Source: Leptolinea sp964424035
GTDB taxonomy: Bacteria > Chloroflexota > Anaerolineae > Anaerolineales > Anaerolineaceae
DNA: 11,532 nucleotides
Assembly: GCA_964424035.1 (NCBI GenBank)
Contig: CAYRHB010000113.1
Coordinates: 1-11,532 of the forward strand
Reading direction: 5' to 3'
The notes under the pieces are model-generated. The model was given only the letters and a program-made list of their open reading frames with translations. It was not told where the DNA came from and did not search any database. Shown piece after piece: positions 1 to 6,119 of the stretch (position 1 is the stretch's first letter; each line of letters begins with the position of its first letter). The translations under genes were made by a program, and so were the position numbers.

Positions 1-25
1 TACCTGTTATAAAATATCGTCTCAT
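1..25 (-). CDS. Start of a probable Rossmann-fold SDR/epimerase (partial)
   Basis: An ATG at 25-23 on the minus strand opens a frame reading M-R-R-Y-F-I-T-G before the window ends. A GGAGG box (34-30) lies 4 nt upstream, which supports a real translation start. The string YFITG at an N-terminus is typical of the first beta strand and glycine turn of extended short-chain dehydrogenases and NAD-dependent sugar epimerases (TGxxGxxG). Only the first glycine is visible, so the family is a guess. It follows the LiaF-like gene ending at 93 in the same direction with a 67-nt gap and could be the last member of that operon. The catalytic and substrate regions are outside the window. Confidence 0.5.
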
Positions 26-36
26 TTTTCCTCCAA

Positions 37-90
37 ACAATGGAATCTTCAATATTGCAGACGCTTAAGGCAAGTATTTTGTTCCATTGT
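37..90. repeat. 9-bp inverted repeat in the gap before the partial gene
   Basis: ACAATGGAA (37-45) is perfectly repeated in inverse as TTCCATTGT (82-90), with 36 nt between. In minus-strand RNA the 3' arm ends three bases before the GGAGG of the partial gene at the left edge. No T-run follows, so this is not an intrinsic terminator. It could be a translation-control hairpin, a protein-binding site, or chance. Confidence 0.35.
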
Positions 91-92
91 AT

Positions 93-1181
93 CTACAGGT
101 CAATCGGATATTCAACCACTTGTATTGCACCAATGGGTAATTCGGTTTTTACTTCAATGGCTGGTTTTCCGTTTTTATACTCCGGGGAGAAAACCTGGTC
201 ACCATCCTGTGAGAACCCACCGGGAATGAATGTGGCTCCAATGGCTTTTTCCGCATCGATCCTGACGGCCATTCCTTCAGGAATATGGAGAGTGATCTTT
301 CCCATGGCGCCGGAGACTTCGTATGTGGCCTCTGGATCTTCTGAGAGGAAAATGTCGGATTTACCCATGACTGTTTCACATTTGACCTGGTCAACATCCA
401 ATCCTCTGAAATCCAGTTTATTCTCACCCATCACAACAACCGAATTGACCGACAGAGTCGTGTCAGGGTGAACTTTGATATGCCATTCCGAATTATTCAG
501 TGGACGTGATGTACCGGGGAAATTATTCCTGTCAGTACCAAAATGGATGGTTACTGAATCGTTTCCCGTTTCAACCATGGGTTCCATCTTTTCATTGCGA
601 AGCAGGTTTAAACGGGCATCCACAAGGTTCGAGTCTGATCCGGCAGAAAGCACTTCCACCTTTCCGGCTGCACGGTTAATATCAAGCTCAAGCCTGGACT
701 GCCCCTCGTACTTCTGGTGGAATTCCGTGGTTTGAATGTTGCCTGGAATGGACATGTCGGCGATCCAGACGAGGCATGCGATCAGAATAAAAGCCAGTAC
801 AAGCCCAAAAACTGACCGTATTGCAGTCCGCCGGCCAATGATGATGTCCAAACCGGCTCCAATGAGGATCAGAGGCCAGCCTTTCATGATCAATTCCCAG
901 GCGGAAAGGGATATATACCCCAGATTTCCAGCCAGCAACAGTCCACCAAATCCGGCAATCAGAAGTGATCCCGTAATCCCATTGCCACGGATCAATCCAT
1001 CCAACCCTGAAATGATCAACAAAACAGGCCAGTAGACCTCCACAAAACCCCAGAATCCACCGGGGAGATATCCAAAATTCGATAAAAGCAATAAGATCCC
1101 GGCTGTCAATAACAACAGTGGGAAGAATATCCCTTTCCTCTCCCGGCGTGGATAATCAGTCCGGTTATTATTTTCTTCCAT
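93..1181 (-). CDS. LiaF-like membrane protein with C-terminal toast-rack domain
   Basis: A 362-residue membrane protein of the LiaF/DUF5668 'toast-rack' type. The first 20 residues are polar (MEENNNRTDYPRRER). About 150 residues then hold five or so hydrophobic helices, with two copies of a unit built as N-(F/L)-G-Y, variable linker, W-P-(V/L)-L-(L/I)-I-x-x-G-L-D (near residues 36-66 and 87-117). The C-terminal ~200 residues are soluble and beta-rich, with repeats such as 'VMGKSDIF' and 'AMGKITLHIPEG', as in the extramembrane domain of LiaF. I chose the ATG at 1181 over a longer GTG-side frame because its A overlaps the PspC stop codon (TAATG), which gives translational coupling. In Firmicutes LiaF restrains the LiaRS cell-envelope stress system; no kinase or regulator is visible here, so the partner is unknown. 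Confidence 0.8.
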   Translation of the reverse strand: MEENNNRTDYPRRERKGIFFPLLLLTAGILLLLSNFGYLPGGFWGFVEVYWPVLLIISGLDGLIRGNGITGSLLIAGFGGLLLAGNLGYISLSAWELIMKGWPLILIGAGLDIIIGRRTAIRSVFGLVLAFILIACLVWIADMSIPGNIQTTEFHQKYEGQSRLELDINRAAGKVEVLSAGSDSNLVDARLNLLRNEKMEPMVETGNDSVTIHFGTDRNNFPGTSRPLNNSEWHIKVHPDTTLSVNSVVVMGENKLDFRGLDVDQVKCETVMGKSDIFLSEDPEATYEVSGAMGKITLHIPEGMAVRIDAEKAIGATFIPGGFSQDGDQVFSPEYKNGKPAIEVKTELPIGAIQVVEYPIDL

Positions 1182-1621
1182 TACATATCTCCCCGTAATG
1201 CCCGGATGACAAATACCAGACCGATTACGATCAACGCCACAGCCCATAATACGCTTTTATTCGCCCAGAAGAACCAGTCAGGTTGGATTTCTTTCAACAA
1301 GTAGAAGCATCCCAAAACCAAAAGTACACCGCCAAATATCTTTAACGCGTCCATATTTGGTTTGCTGGTTGCTTGGATAAAATCATCGCGTATTTGCCCT
1401 GCCCGCGATGCCCAATCCGTTTGATTACCGGGAATTTCATTGGAAGATGGCATGACTACCCACAGGATCAGGTAGATAAAGAGGCCAGAACCAGTCAAAA
1501 ATCCCAGGATCAGGAAAATGATCCTTATCAGGGTGACATCCAGACCAAGCCAGTTTGCAATACCGGCACACACACCGGCAAGAATTCTCCCATTTTCAGG
1601 TCGTACAAGACGATTTTGCAT
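1181..1621 (-). CDS. PspC-domain membrane protein
   Basis: A 146-residue protein whose first ~60 residues are a classic PspC domain: basic start (QNRLVRPENGRILAGVCAGIA), amphipathic stretch NWLGLDVTLIRIIF, then a hydrophobic helix ending LILWVVMPSS. A polar linker (residues ~60-95) is followed by two more helices (about 97-113 and 119-138), resembling the LiaI/LiaF transmembrane region. PspC in proteobacteria is a membrane sensor of the phage-shock response. In Gram-positives and Chloroflexi, PspC domains are often linked to LiaF-type proteins, as here. The start has a clear GGAGG (1634-1630 region) upstream. The stop overlaps the start of the next gene by one base. There is no PspA in the window. 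Family assignment is firm; the stress-response role is inferred from family and operon. Confidence 0.88.
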   Translation of the reverse strand: MQNRLVRPENGRILAGVCAGIANWLGLDVTLIRIIFLILGFLTGSGLFIYLILWVVMPSSNEIPGNQTDWASRAGQIRDDFIQATSKPNMDALKIFGGVLLVLGCFYLLKEIQPDWFFWANKSVLWAVALIVIGLVFVIRALRGDM

Positions 1622-1642
1622 AATAATTCCTCCAAAATAAGA

Positions 1643-2266
1643 TCAACGGCGGCCCAACGCCCGAACCATCAGGATCAGTCCACCCAGGATCATTCCTACC
1701 GGTAGGACATAGGCAGCCAGGTTTGAGGCCGACGAAATGAACAGGAAACCCATCAATAACATTATTCCGGCCGGTATCCATGGCCAGGCCATGCGCAGGG
1801 CGGCACCCGGCAGAAGCGCCACCAGTGCAAAGGTCAACCCAAGCCCGATGAAAAAGACACCTGCCGTAGCGAGACCGTTGTCAGATTGCATCAGGGTCAT
1901 GGAAGCCACAGTTAACATCACTCCGGCAGGAATGATAGCCCACCAGTTGGTTGGAATCCGCAAATAAACCAGCCAGAATCCGAGTGAAATACCCGCCAGC
2001 ACAATGGGGCCACCCAGCACATCATCAAGATTGGAAGACACATACGGAAGCGCGATAATCGCCCCGATGGACAACAGAATGCATCCGGGAATGGCAGCCC
2101 ACCAGTTGGACCGGGAAATAGCAAAAAAGTACAAAAAGACCAATCCTCCTGCCGCAAAGAAAGCTGGCCAGATGATGTGATTCAGGGAAAAATAACCCAG
2201 ATTTGAAAACAATGTGGCGAATCCCAGGAGGATGAAAAACAATCCGATCAGAAATTTTCGATTCAT
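1643..2266 (-). CDS. Polytopic membrane protein of the LiaF/PspC operon
   Basis: A 207-residue protein that is almost entirely transmembrane, about seven helices, with no soluble domain. It opens MNRKFLIGLFFILLGFATLF followed by SNLGYFSLNHIIWP, the same N-L-G-Y ... W-P unit as in its operon neighbours. Two further W-W-A-(A/I)-I-P-(G/A) motifs (residues ~53-60 and ~107-114), and AWPWIPAG near 180, suggest an internal repeat of about 55-75 residues. A longer frame exists, but its extra 51 residues overlap the upstream gene and lack membrane character, so I chose the ATG at 2266. GAGG in the preceding stop region (upstream TGAGG) is the likely ribosome binding site; the gap to the upstream gene is 7 nt. 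Function is unknown; it is probably an integral-membrane partner of the LiaF-like proteins. Confidence 0.75.
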   Translation of the reverse strand: MNRKFLIGLFFILLGFATLFSNLGYFSLNHIIWPAFFAAGGLVFLYFFAISRSNWWAAIPGCILLSIGAIIALPYVSSNLDDVLGGPIVLAGISLGFWLVYLRIPTNWWAIIPAGVMLTVASMTLMQSDNGLATAGVFFIGLGLTFALVALLPGAALRMAWPWIPAGIMLLMGFLFISSASNLAAYVLPVGMILGGLILMVRALGRR

Positions 2267-2273
2267 CGCAGCC

Positions 2274-3074
2274 TCAACGCACCAACAACTTGCCAACACC
2301 GGCTTCCACTGTGATATCAATCTTGTTTGCAGCAGAAGCGTAGTCCGGGCTGCTGAAAATATCACCATATTTCGGGAAACGGGACTGGTCGATATCATTT
2401 GTATCCAGCAGGGCGCCATTTATCCTGATCTGGGCAGCCACATTTTCTGGAATACGGATCTCCAACCGGGCTGATCCAAAATGAAATTCTCCGCGGGTAT
2501 AACCGGCTTGAGAAGGCATCAAAACCTCGGTATCATTCCCGCCCGATTCCATCCGGATCTCAGTGATAATGAGATCACGCAGATCATACCGGTTTCTACT
2601 GGCGCCGGTTTTTACATCCAACGTATAGGCAATCGATTTATTTAAAGAGATATCCCATTTGAAACCTTCGCTCCGGGCCACATTGGGAAATCCCCACCAT
2701 TCAAATTCAGGAACCCGCAGCTTGATCCCAAACTTCGATCCGGTTCGTTCGATCTCTTCTTCAACTCCGCCGGTAAATGTCCCTTCTAGAATATTATCGT
2801 TGCCAGCCATCGAACCCAGATTAACACCGCCGGCTCCATGCCGGATTTTAACAACTGCTTCTGTCGCATCTTCCACGGGAATAGAAAGGGAACGAGTCTC
2901 AACCACCTCCCGAAACAATAACGGCCCGACCAGAAACCATAAACCGATCAGGATCAAAACAGCCGGAAAGAAAATGGAAAGCGCACTGACCGGAAGAAAA
3001 CCCAGATTATCCAGAAGAAATAGAACACCCCCCATCAACAACAACAATCCCCATAATAAACCACCTCGCCTCAT
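2274..3074 (-). CDS. LiaF-like toast-rack protein, first gene of the operon
   Basis: A 266-residue protein with two N-terminal hydrophobic helices (about residues 5-22 and 32-53) joined by DNLGFLPVSALSIFFPA, the same transmembrane unit as its neighbours. It then has about 210 soluble residues rich in beta strands: RSLSIPVEDATEAVVKIRHG, GGVNLGSMAGNDNILEGTF and a C-terminal half ending IDITVEAGVGKLLVR. This matches the LiaF-like 'toast-rack' architecture (N-terminal DUF2154-type plus C-terminal LiaF-like domain). The start has a strong GGGAGG box 7-8 nt upstream. It is the promoter-proximal gene of a four- to five-gene minus-strand operon and lies divergent from the cysK leader. It probably has a membrane-stress role, by family only; no direct evidence here fixes the signal. 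Confidence 0.8.
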   Translation of the reverse strand: MRRGGLLWGLLLLMGGVLFLLDNLGFLPVSALSIFFPAVLILIGLWFLVGPLLFREVVETRSLSIPVEDATEAVVKIRHGAGGVNLGSMAGNDNILEGTFTGGVEEEIERTGSKFGIKLRVPEFEWWGFPNVARSEGFKWDISLNKSIAYTLDVKTGASRNRYDLRDLIITEIRMESGGNDTEVLMPSQAGYTRGEFHFGSARLEIRIPENVAAQIRINGALLDTNDIDQSRFPKYGDIFSSPDYASAANKIDITVEAGVGKLLVR

Positions 3075-3123
3075 AACGTCCTCCCAATCTCATTTTTCTG
3101 TGCTTTTCCATATCCAGGCAAAG

Positions 3124-3152
3124 ATTATACAGTTTTTGCTTTTTTATTGACA
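3124..3152 (-). promoter_or_regulatory. Candidate promoter of the LiaF/PspC operon
   Basis: On the minus strand a perfect TATAAT (3129-3124) lies about 50 nt before the start of the LiaF-like gene. The -35 region at 17-bp spacing reads TGTCAA, a poor match, and coincides with the -35 box of the divergent cysK promoter. The weak -35 suggests activator dependence or a mistaken call. Confidence 0.4.
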
Positions 3153-3174
3153 CCAGCCATTCATTCTGTATAAT
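3147..3174 (+). promoter_or_regulatory. Consensus sigma-70-type promoter of cysK-cysE
   Basis: TTGACA at 3147-3152 and TATAAT at 3169-3174 are both perfect matches, with a 16-bp spacer. Transcription should start near 3181, about 200 nt before the cysK ATG and about 16 nt before the small leader ORF. Such a strong promoter ahead of a long leader fits control after initiation. Confidence 0.8.
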
Positions 3175-3196
3175 ATAGCCAATATATACCTGAATT

Positions 3197-3253
3197 ATGA
3201 AAATGAACTTTTTGTTGCTTCCACTAATTTGCTTGTGTCCCGGGCGGAGATAA
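3197..3253 (+). CDS. Putative cysteine leader peptide (18 aa)
   Basis: A short frame starts at ATG 3197, with a second in-frame ATG at 3203. It encodes MKMNFLLLPLICLCPGRR and stops at TAA 3251-3253. It has two Cys codons, TGC at 3230-3232 and TGT at 3236-3238, placed just upstream of a GC-rich hairpin, in the 5' leader of a cysteine-biosynthesis operon. No Shine-Dalgarno is seen; the predicted transcript start is only about 16 nt upstream, so initiation may be near-leaderless. Cys-rich leader peptides that sense cysteine supply are known for mycobacterial cysteine operons, so the concept has precedent, but this peptide is not one I recognise. Two Cys codons in 18 is suggestive, not proof. The hydrophobic LLLPL run could also be chance. 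Confidence 0.55.
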   Translation: MKMNFLLLPLICLCPGRR

Positions 3254-3266
3254 CCAGCCGCCGGGA
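3238..3266 (+). promoter_or_regulatory. GC-rich leader hairpin (competitor of the antiterminator)
   Basis: TCCCGGGCGG (3238-3247) pairs with CCGCCGGGA (3258-3266), giving nine base pairs with one bulged G and a 10-nt loop. The 5' arm begins at the last base of the second Cys codon and runs to the end of the leader ORF, so a translating or stalled ribosome would cover it. Forming this hairpin hides 3244-3247, part of the 5' arm of the alternative helix with 3309-3317. Confidence 0.55.
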
Positions 3267-3317
3267 AATCGCTATTTGAATACAAACTGAATAGCCTGGC
3301 CTCTGTTGTATCTCCGC
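3244..3317 (+). promoter_or_regulatory. Candidate antiterminator helix of the cysK leader
   Basis: GCGGAGATA (3244-3252) is perfectly complementary to TATCTCCGC (3309-3317), nine base pairs. Inside, CCAG (3254-3257) pairs with CTGG (3296-3299), and GCTATT (3271-3276) with AATAGC (3290-3295), the last two stacking end to end. The 3' arm is the same segment that builds the 5' side of the terminator-like hairpin at 3307-3341, so the two structures exclude each other. The 5' arm overlaps the final codons and stop of the leader ORF. Confidence 0.55.
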
Positions 3318-3347
3318 ATATTCCATATACGCAGTGATACATTTTTT
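3307..3347 (+). terminator. Candidate attenuator terminator before cysK
   Basis: TGTATC (3307-3312) pairs with GATACA (3336-3341). Above a 3x3 internal loop, GC and TAT steps close a 5-nt loop (3316-3332). The stem is directly followed by six T (3342-3347). The helix has few G-C pairs and is interrupted, so it is a moderate terminator. It sits within the leader, 35 nt before the cysK ATG, as expected of an attenuator rather than of a gene end. Confidence 0.5.
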
Positions 3348-3381
3348 GTTGTACTAAACCATTTACTAACAGGGGCTTTTC

Positions 3382-4314
3382 ATGAAAATAGCATCAGATG
3401 TTACCGGGTTGATCGGTAATACACCATTGGTTCGCATCAACCGTCTTTCCGAAGGGGCAAAGGCGATGATCGTCGCCAAATTGGAATTTTTTAATCCCGC
3501 GCATAGCGTCAAAGACCGCATCGGTTTTGCCATGATAGACGCGGCAGAAAAAGCTGGAACGTTAAAGAAGGGATCCATCATAATTGAGCCTACAAGCGGT
3601 AATACCGGGATCGCGCTTGCCATGGTTGCCGCCGCGAAAGGCTACAGGATCACGCTGGTGATGCCTGACACTATGAGCAAAGAGCGCCGGATGCTGCTCA
3701 AAGCCTACGGCGCTGATCTGATCCTCACCGCGGGGGCTGAAGGGATGGGCGGCGCCATCAGCAAAGCGGAAGAGATCGCTGCTTCCGATCCCAAATATTT
3801 CCTACCCCAGCAGTTTAACAATCCTGCCAACCCTGAAATCCATCGCAAAACAACAGCAGAAGAAATCTGGCGAGACACTGACGGTGGGGTTGACCTTGTG
3901 GTTGCAGGTGTGGGGACCGGAGGGACCATTACCGGAACAGGCGAAGTGTTGAAGTCCCGCAAACCTTCCGTAAAGATGATCGCGGTTGAACCGGATTCCT
4001 CTCCCGTTCTATCGGGAGGCGAAAAAGGTCCCCATCCATTGCAGGGAATTGGTGCTGGTTTTATTCCGGATGTGCTGAATACAGCCATTTATGATGAGAT
4101 CATCCGGGTGAAAGGCGAAGACGCTTTTAAAACAGCGCGTGCCGCCGCACGGGAAGAAGGGCTTCTGGTTGGCATTTCATCGGGGGCGGCCCTGTGGGCA
4201 GCCATTCAGGTCGCACACCGCCAGGAAAATGCGAAAAAGTTGATTGTTGTGATCATTCCCTCATTTGGCGAGCGCTATTTGAGCACCCCGCTTTACGCAG
4301 ACCTGGTTGAATAA
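3382..4314 (+). CDS. cysK: Cysteine synthase A (O-acetylserine sulfhydrylase)
   Basis: A PLP-dependent cytoplasmic enzyme that makes cysteine from O-acetylserine and sulfide. At 310 residues it has the normal family length. The PLP lysine is K44 in NPAHSVKDR. The substrate-binding loop PTSGNTG is at residues 70-76, the phosphate-binding glycine loop GTGGTITG near 177-184, and GISSGAA near 264. The C-terminus carries PSFGERYLSTPLY, usual for CysK. These exclude cystathionine beta-synthase (no heme or CBS regions), and CysK is favoured over CysM by the NPAHSVKDR loop and the tail. The ATG at 3382 has a weak AGGGG box 8 nt upstream. cysE follows after 9 nt, so the substrate-making and substrate-using enzymes are co-transcribed. 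Expression is probably controlled by the leader at 3181-3381. Confidence 0.96.
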   Translation: MKIASDVTGLIGNTPLVRINRLSEGAKAMIVAKLEFFNPAHSVKDRIGFAMIDAAEKAGTLKKGSIIIEPTSGNTGIALAMVAAAKGYRITLVMPDTMSKERRMLLKAYGADLILTAGAEGMGGAISKAEEIAASDPKYFLPQQFNNPANPEIHRKTTAEEIWRDTDGGVDLVVAGVGTGGTITGTGEVLKSRKPSVKMIAVEPDSSPVLSGGEKGPHPLQGIGAGFIPDVLNTAIYDEIIRVKGEDAFKTARAAAREEGLLVGISSGAALWAAIQVAHRQENAKKLIVVIIPSFGERYLSTPLYADLVE

Positions 4315-4323
4315 GGAGCAGCC

Positions 4324-5061
4324 ATGTTTGACACTCTTCGCAAAGATGTCCGTTCGGTTTTTGATCGCGACCCGGCTGCCCACAGCACCCTGGAAGTCCT
4401 GTTCTCATACCCCGGGTTACACGCCCTGTGGGGATACCGTATGGCTCACTGGTTCTGGACACACAGGATGCTTCTCATTGGACGCATGATCTCACATATG
4501 TTTCGTAATATGACCGGTATTGAGATCCACCCGGGCGCGACAATAGGTGATGGCTTTTTCATTGACCATGGAATGGGAGTGGTCATTGGAGAAACCGCAG
4601 AGATCGGCAAAAATGTCACCCTCTACCACGGTGTTACCCTGGGTGGCGTGAGCCTCGAAAAAGGTAAACGCCATCCAACACTGGAAGATAATGTCGTGGT
4701 GGGCGCCGGTGCCAAAATACTGGGCGCCATTACTGTGGGCGAAAGCAGCCGTATCGGTGCCAATGCCGTGGTCGTAAAATCGGTCCCACCCGATTCTGTG
4801 GTTGTTGGTGTTCCCGGCCAGGTAGTGGTTCGCAGTAAACCCAAAGAAACAGCCCCAGATCTGCACCACGACCGTCTTCCGGACACGATCGGAGCTTCGA
4901 TCACCTATATTCTGGAGCGCCTGGAAAAAGTGGAATCAAGCCTCCATGTTCATCCCGCGGACCAGCCGGTCTTTTTCAAAGATGAACCTCGTCTGGAGCG
5001 GATATTCTCACCCCACACACCTGAAAACGGAATCTGGCATGGTGAAGATTTTATGATCTAG
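4324..5061 (+). CDS. cysE: Serine O-acetyltransferase
   Basis: Makes O-acetylserine from serine and acetyl-CoA, the step before CysK. The 245 residues comprise a short helical N-terminus (1-62) like Bacillus CysE, not the longer enterobacterial one, and a left-handed beta-helix of hexapeptide repeats (about 65-168). The active-site segment FFIDHGMGVVIGET has H82 as the likely catalytic base and D81 beside it; RHPTLEDNVVVGAGAKILG and VGVPG follow. E67 in GIEIHPG replaces the Asp found in E. coli, as in Bacillus. A tail of about 75 residues, with a short helix (ITYILERLEKVESSL), ends NGIWHGEDFMI. The C-terminal Ile resembles the CysK-docking end of enterobacterial CysE (GDGI). AAGGAG lies just before the ATG. 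The stop overlaps that of the convergent gene. Confidence 0.95.
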   Translation: MFDTLRKDVRSVFDRDPAAHSTLEVLFSYPGLHALWGYRMAHWFWTHRMLLIGRMISHMFRNMTGIEIHPGATIGDGFFIDHGMGVVIGETAEIGKNVTLYHGVTLGGVSLEKGKRHPTLEDNVVVGAGAKILGAITVGESSRIGANAVVVKSVPPDSVVVGVPGQVVVRSKPKETAPDLHHDRLPDTIGASITYILERLEKVESSLHVHPADQPVFFKDEPRLERIFSPHTPENGIWHGEDFMI

Positions 5062-6113
5062 AGTGATTCGACCGGCGGATTGAGCGGGTCGTAATCTTCC
5101 GGTTTTTCATGCTTTTTCCGCCGCATTCCTCCGACGATCATTAAACCCAAACCCATTATGCAGATCACAACCAGACCTATCCCCAGTCCCCGCCGGTCAA
5201 TATTTTGAAATCCTGCAGCGCCTTCGAACAAGGGACGGGGTGTTGGAGTAGCCGATTGCGTGGGTGTGGGTGTTATGGTGGGTGTCTGGGATATGGTTGG
5301 TGTGGCAGTATCCGGTTCAGGAGTGGATGTCTCGGTCAGTACCGGCGTTGATGTAAAGGGTCCATGTATGCGCAGTTTTTGACCGATGCTTAATACCGAG
5401 CCGGATGACAAACCATTCATCTGGATGATTTCATTTATTTTCACGTCGTAAGCGATGGCAATGCTCCAGAATGCCTGCCCTTGTTGAACCTCATGGATCA
5501 ATGAACCATCCGGTTGCAATGTGGCGGTGATCACCGGTGCAACACGCTGCGCTGCGGATGTTGTTGCCGATACGGATCCATCTCCGGTCGTTGACGTTGT
5601 CCCTGATGATGTTGTCCCTCCGGATGAGGTGCTGCCGGATGTATATGCCACGTCAATAACAAAGTAACGATATCCATTTGAACTGGAGGCAATTCCACCC
5701 CCGATGGAACGGTAATTACCCTGGTTATAGGGAAGAAGATGCCATTCATCGCCCTGCCACCAGGTGGTGACTTCGGAGACGCTGAAATTGCCGCACATGA
5801 TGTTTTCTGTTCCCCATACCGTTGCGCCGCCACCATAACCGGCATTAACCATTCGCTGTTTGGCTGTTGTTCCCCCCGCACCCGTATGTGAACACACACC
5901 CGTGCTGGCCATATATTCGGCGTGAGCCTGAGCGGACGCCATTAATGATCCATCCACTTCCAGTAGAGAAAGCCCGTTATTCGAACGCACAGCATTTACC
6001 TGGGCGATCATGTCATACACATCACCTGATTGTGCTTGAACCGGCACAGCCGGAAAAAGAAAGCTCAGACCAATTACAACGGATAACCATGTTTTTCGCA
6101 TTTTCAAATCCAC
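5058..6113 (-). CDS. Secreted SCP/CAP-domain protein with LysM and membrane anchor
   Basis: A 351-residue exported protein, counting from GTG at 6113; an ATG at 6101 (MRKTWLSVV) would give 347. A signal peptide (about residues 5-28, ending VQAQS) precedes an SCP/CAP (PR-1-like) domain at ~34-157. That domain has the usual H64 (AHAEYMA), S-H76-T-G, E103-N104 and W-H125 positions; C74 and C107 may form a disulfide. A Ser/Thr/Gly linker follows, then a LysM domain (~206-249: HEVQQGQAFWSIAIAYDVKINEIIQ and later SIGQKLRI split by a loop). Next are a Thr/Pro linker (~255-293), one transmembrane helix (~310-329) and a basic cytoplasmic tail (RRKKHEK). LysM suggests binding to peptidoglycan or another glycan. 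The biochemical role of bacterial SCP domains is poorly known. TATAAT sits 7 nt before the GTG with no ribosome binding site. Confidence 0.88.
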   Translation of the reverse strand: MDLKMRKTWLSVVIGLSFLFPAVPVQAQSGDVYDMIAQVNAVRSNNGLSLLEVDGSLMASAQAHAEYMASTGVCSHTGAGGTTAKQRMVNAGYGGGATVWGTENIMCGNFSVSEVTTWWQGDEWHLLPYNQGNYRSIGGGIASSSNGYRYFVIDVAYTSGSTSSGGTTSSGTTSTTGDGSVSATTSAAQRVAPVITATLQPDGSLIHEVQQGQAFWSIAIAYDVKINEIIQMNGLSSGSVLSIGQKLRIHGPFTSTPVLTETSTPEPDTATPTISQTPTITPTPTQSATPTPRPLFEGAAGFQNIDRRGLGIGLVVICIMGLGLMIVGGMRRKKHEKPEDYDPLNPPVESL

Positions 6114-6119
6114 ACGCGA

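Larger units (their letters stand above)
3124..3174. repeat. Inverted repeat formed by the two divergent -10 boxes
   Basis: ATTATACAG (3124-3132) and CTGTATAAT (3166-3174) are perfect 9-bp inverted copies separated by 33 bp. Each holds one of the two opposed -10 elements. The CTG flank shared by both could be part of a dimeric regulator site or simply reflect similar promoter sequence. Confidence 0.5.

Noticed and set aside
1182..1247. Longer start for the LiaF-like gene ending at 93
   Set aside because: The 22 extra residues lie inside the PspC gene and lack a ribosome binding site, whereas the ATG at 1181 is coupled to the PspC stop codon.
2659..3150. 163-codon plus-strand frame opposite the LiaF-like gene
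   Set aside because: Low-complexity Ser/Pro/Arg/Asn composition typical of an antisense shadow of a membrane-protein gene; no start signals.
3007..3342. 111-codon minus-strand frame covering the cysK leader
   Set aside because: It overlaps the start of the LiaF-like gene and both promoters, has no ribosome binding site and no recognisable protein character.
3181..3381. Known riboswitch or T-box (SAM, Cys T-box) in the cysK leader
   Set aside because: I find neither the T-box consensus near a terminator nor the conserved cores of SAM-type riboswitches. The short Cys-containing ORF and paired alternative helices explain the region better.
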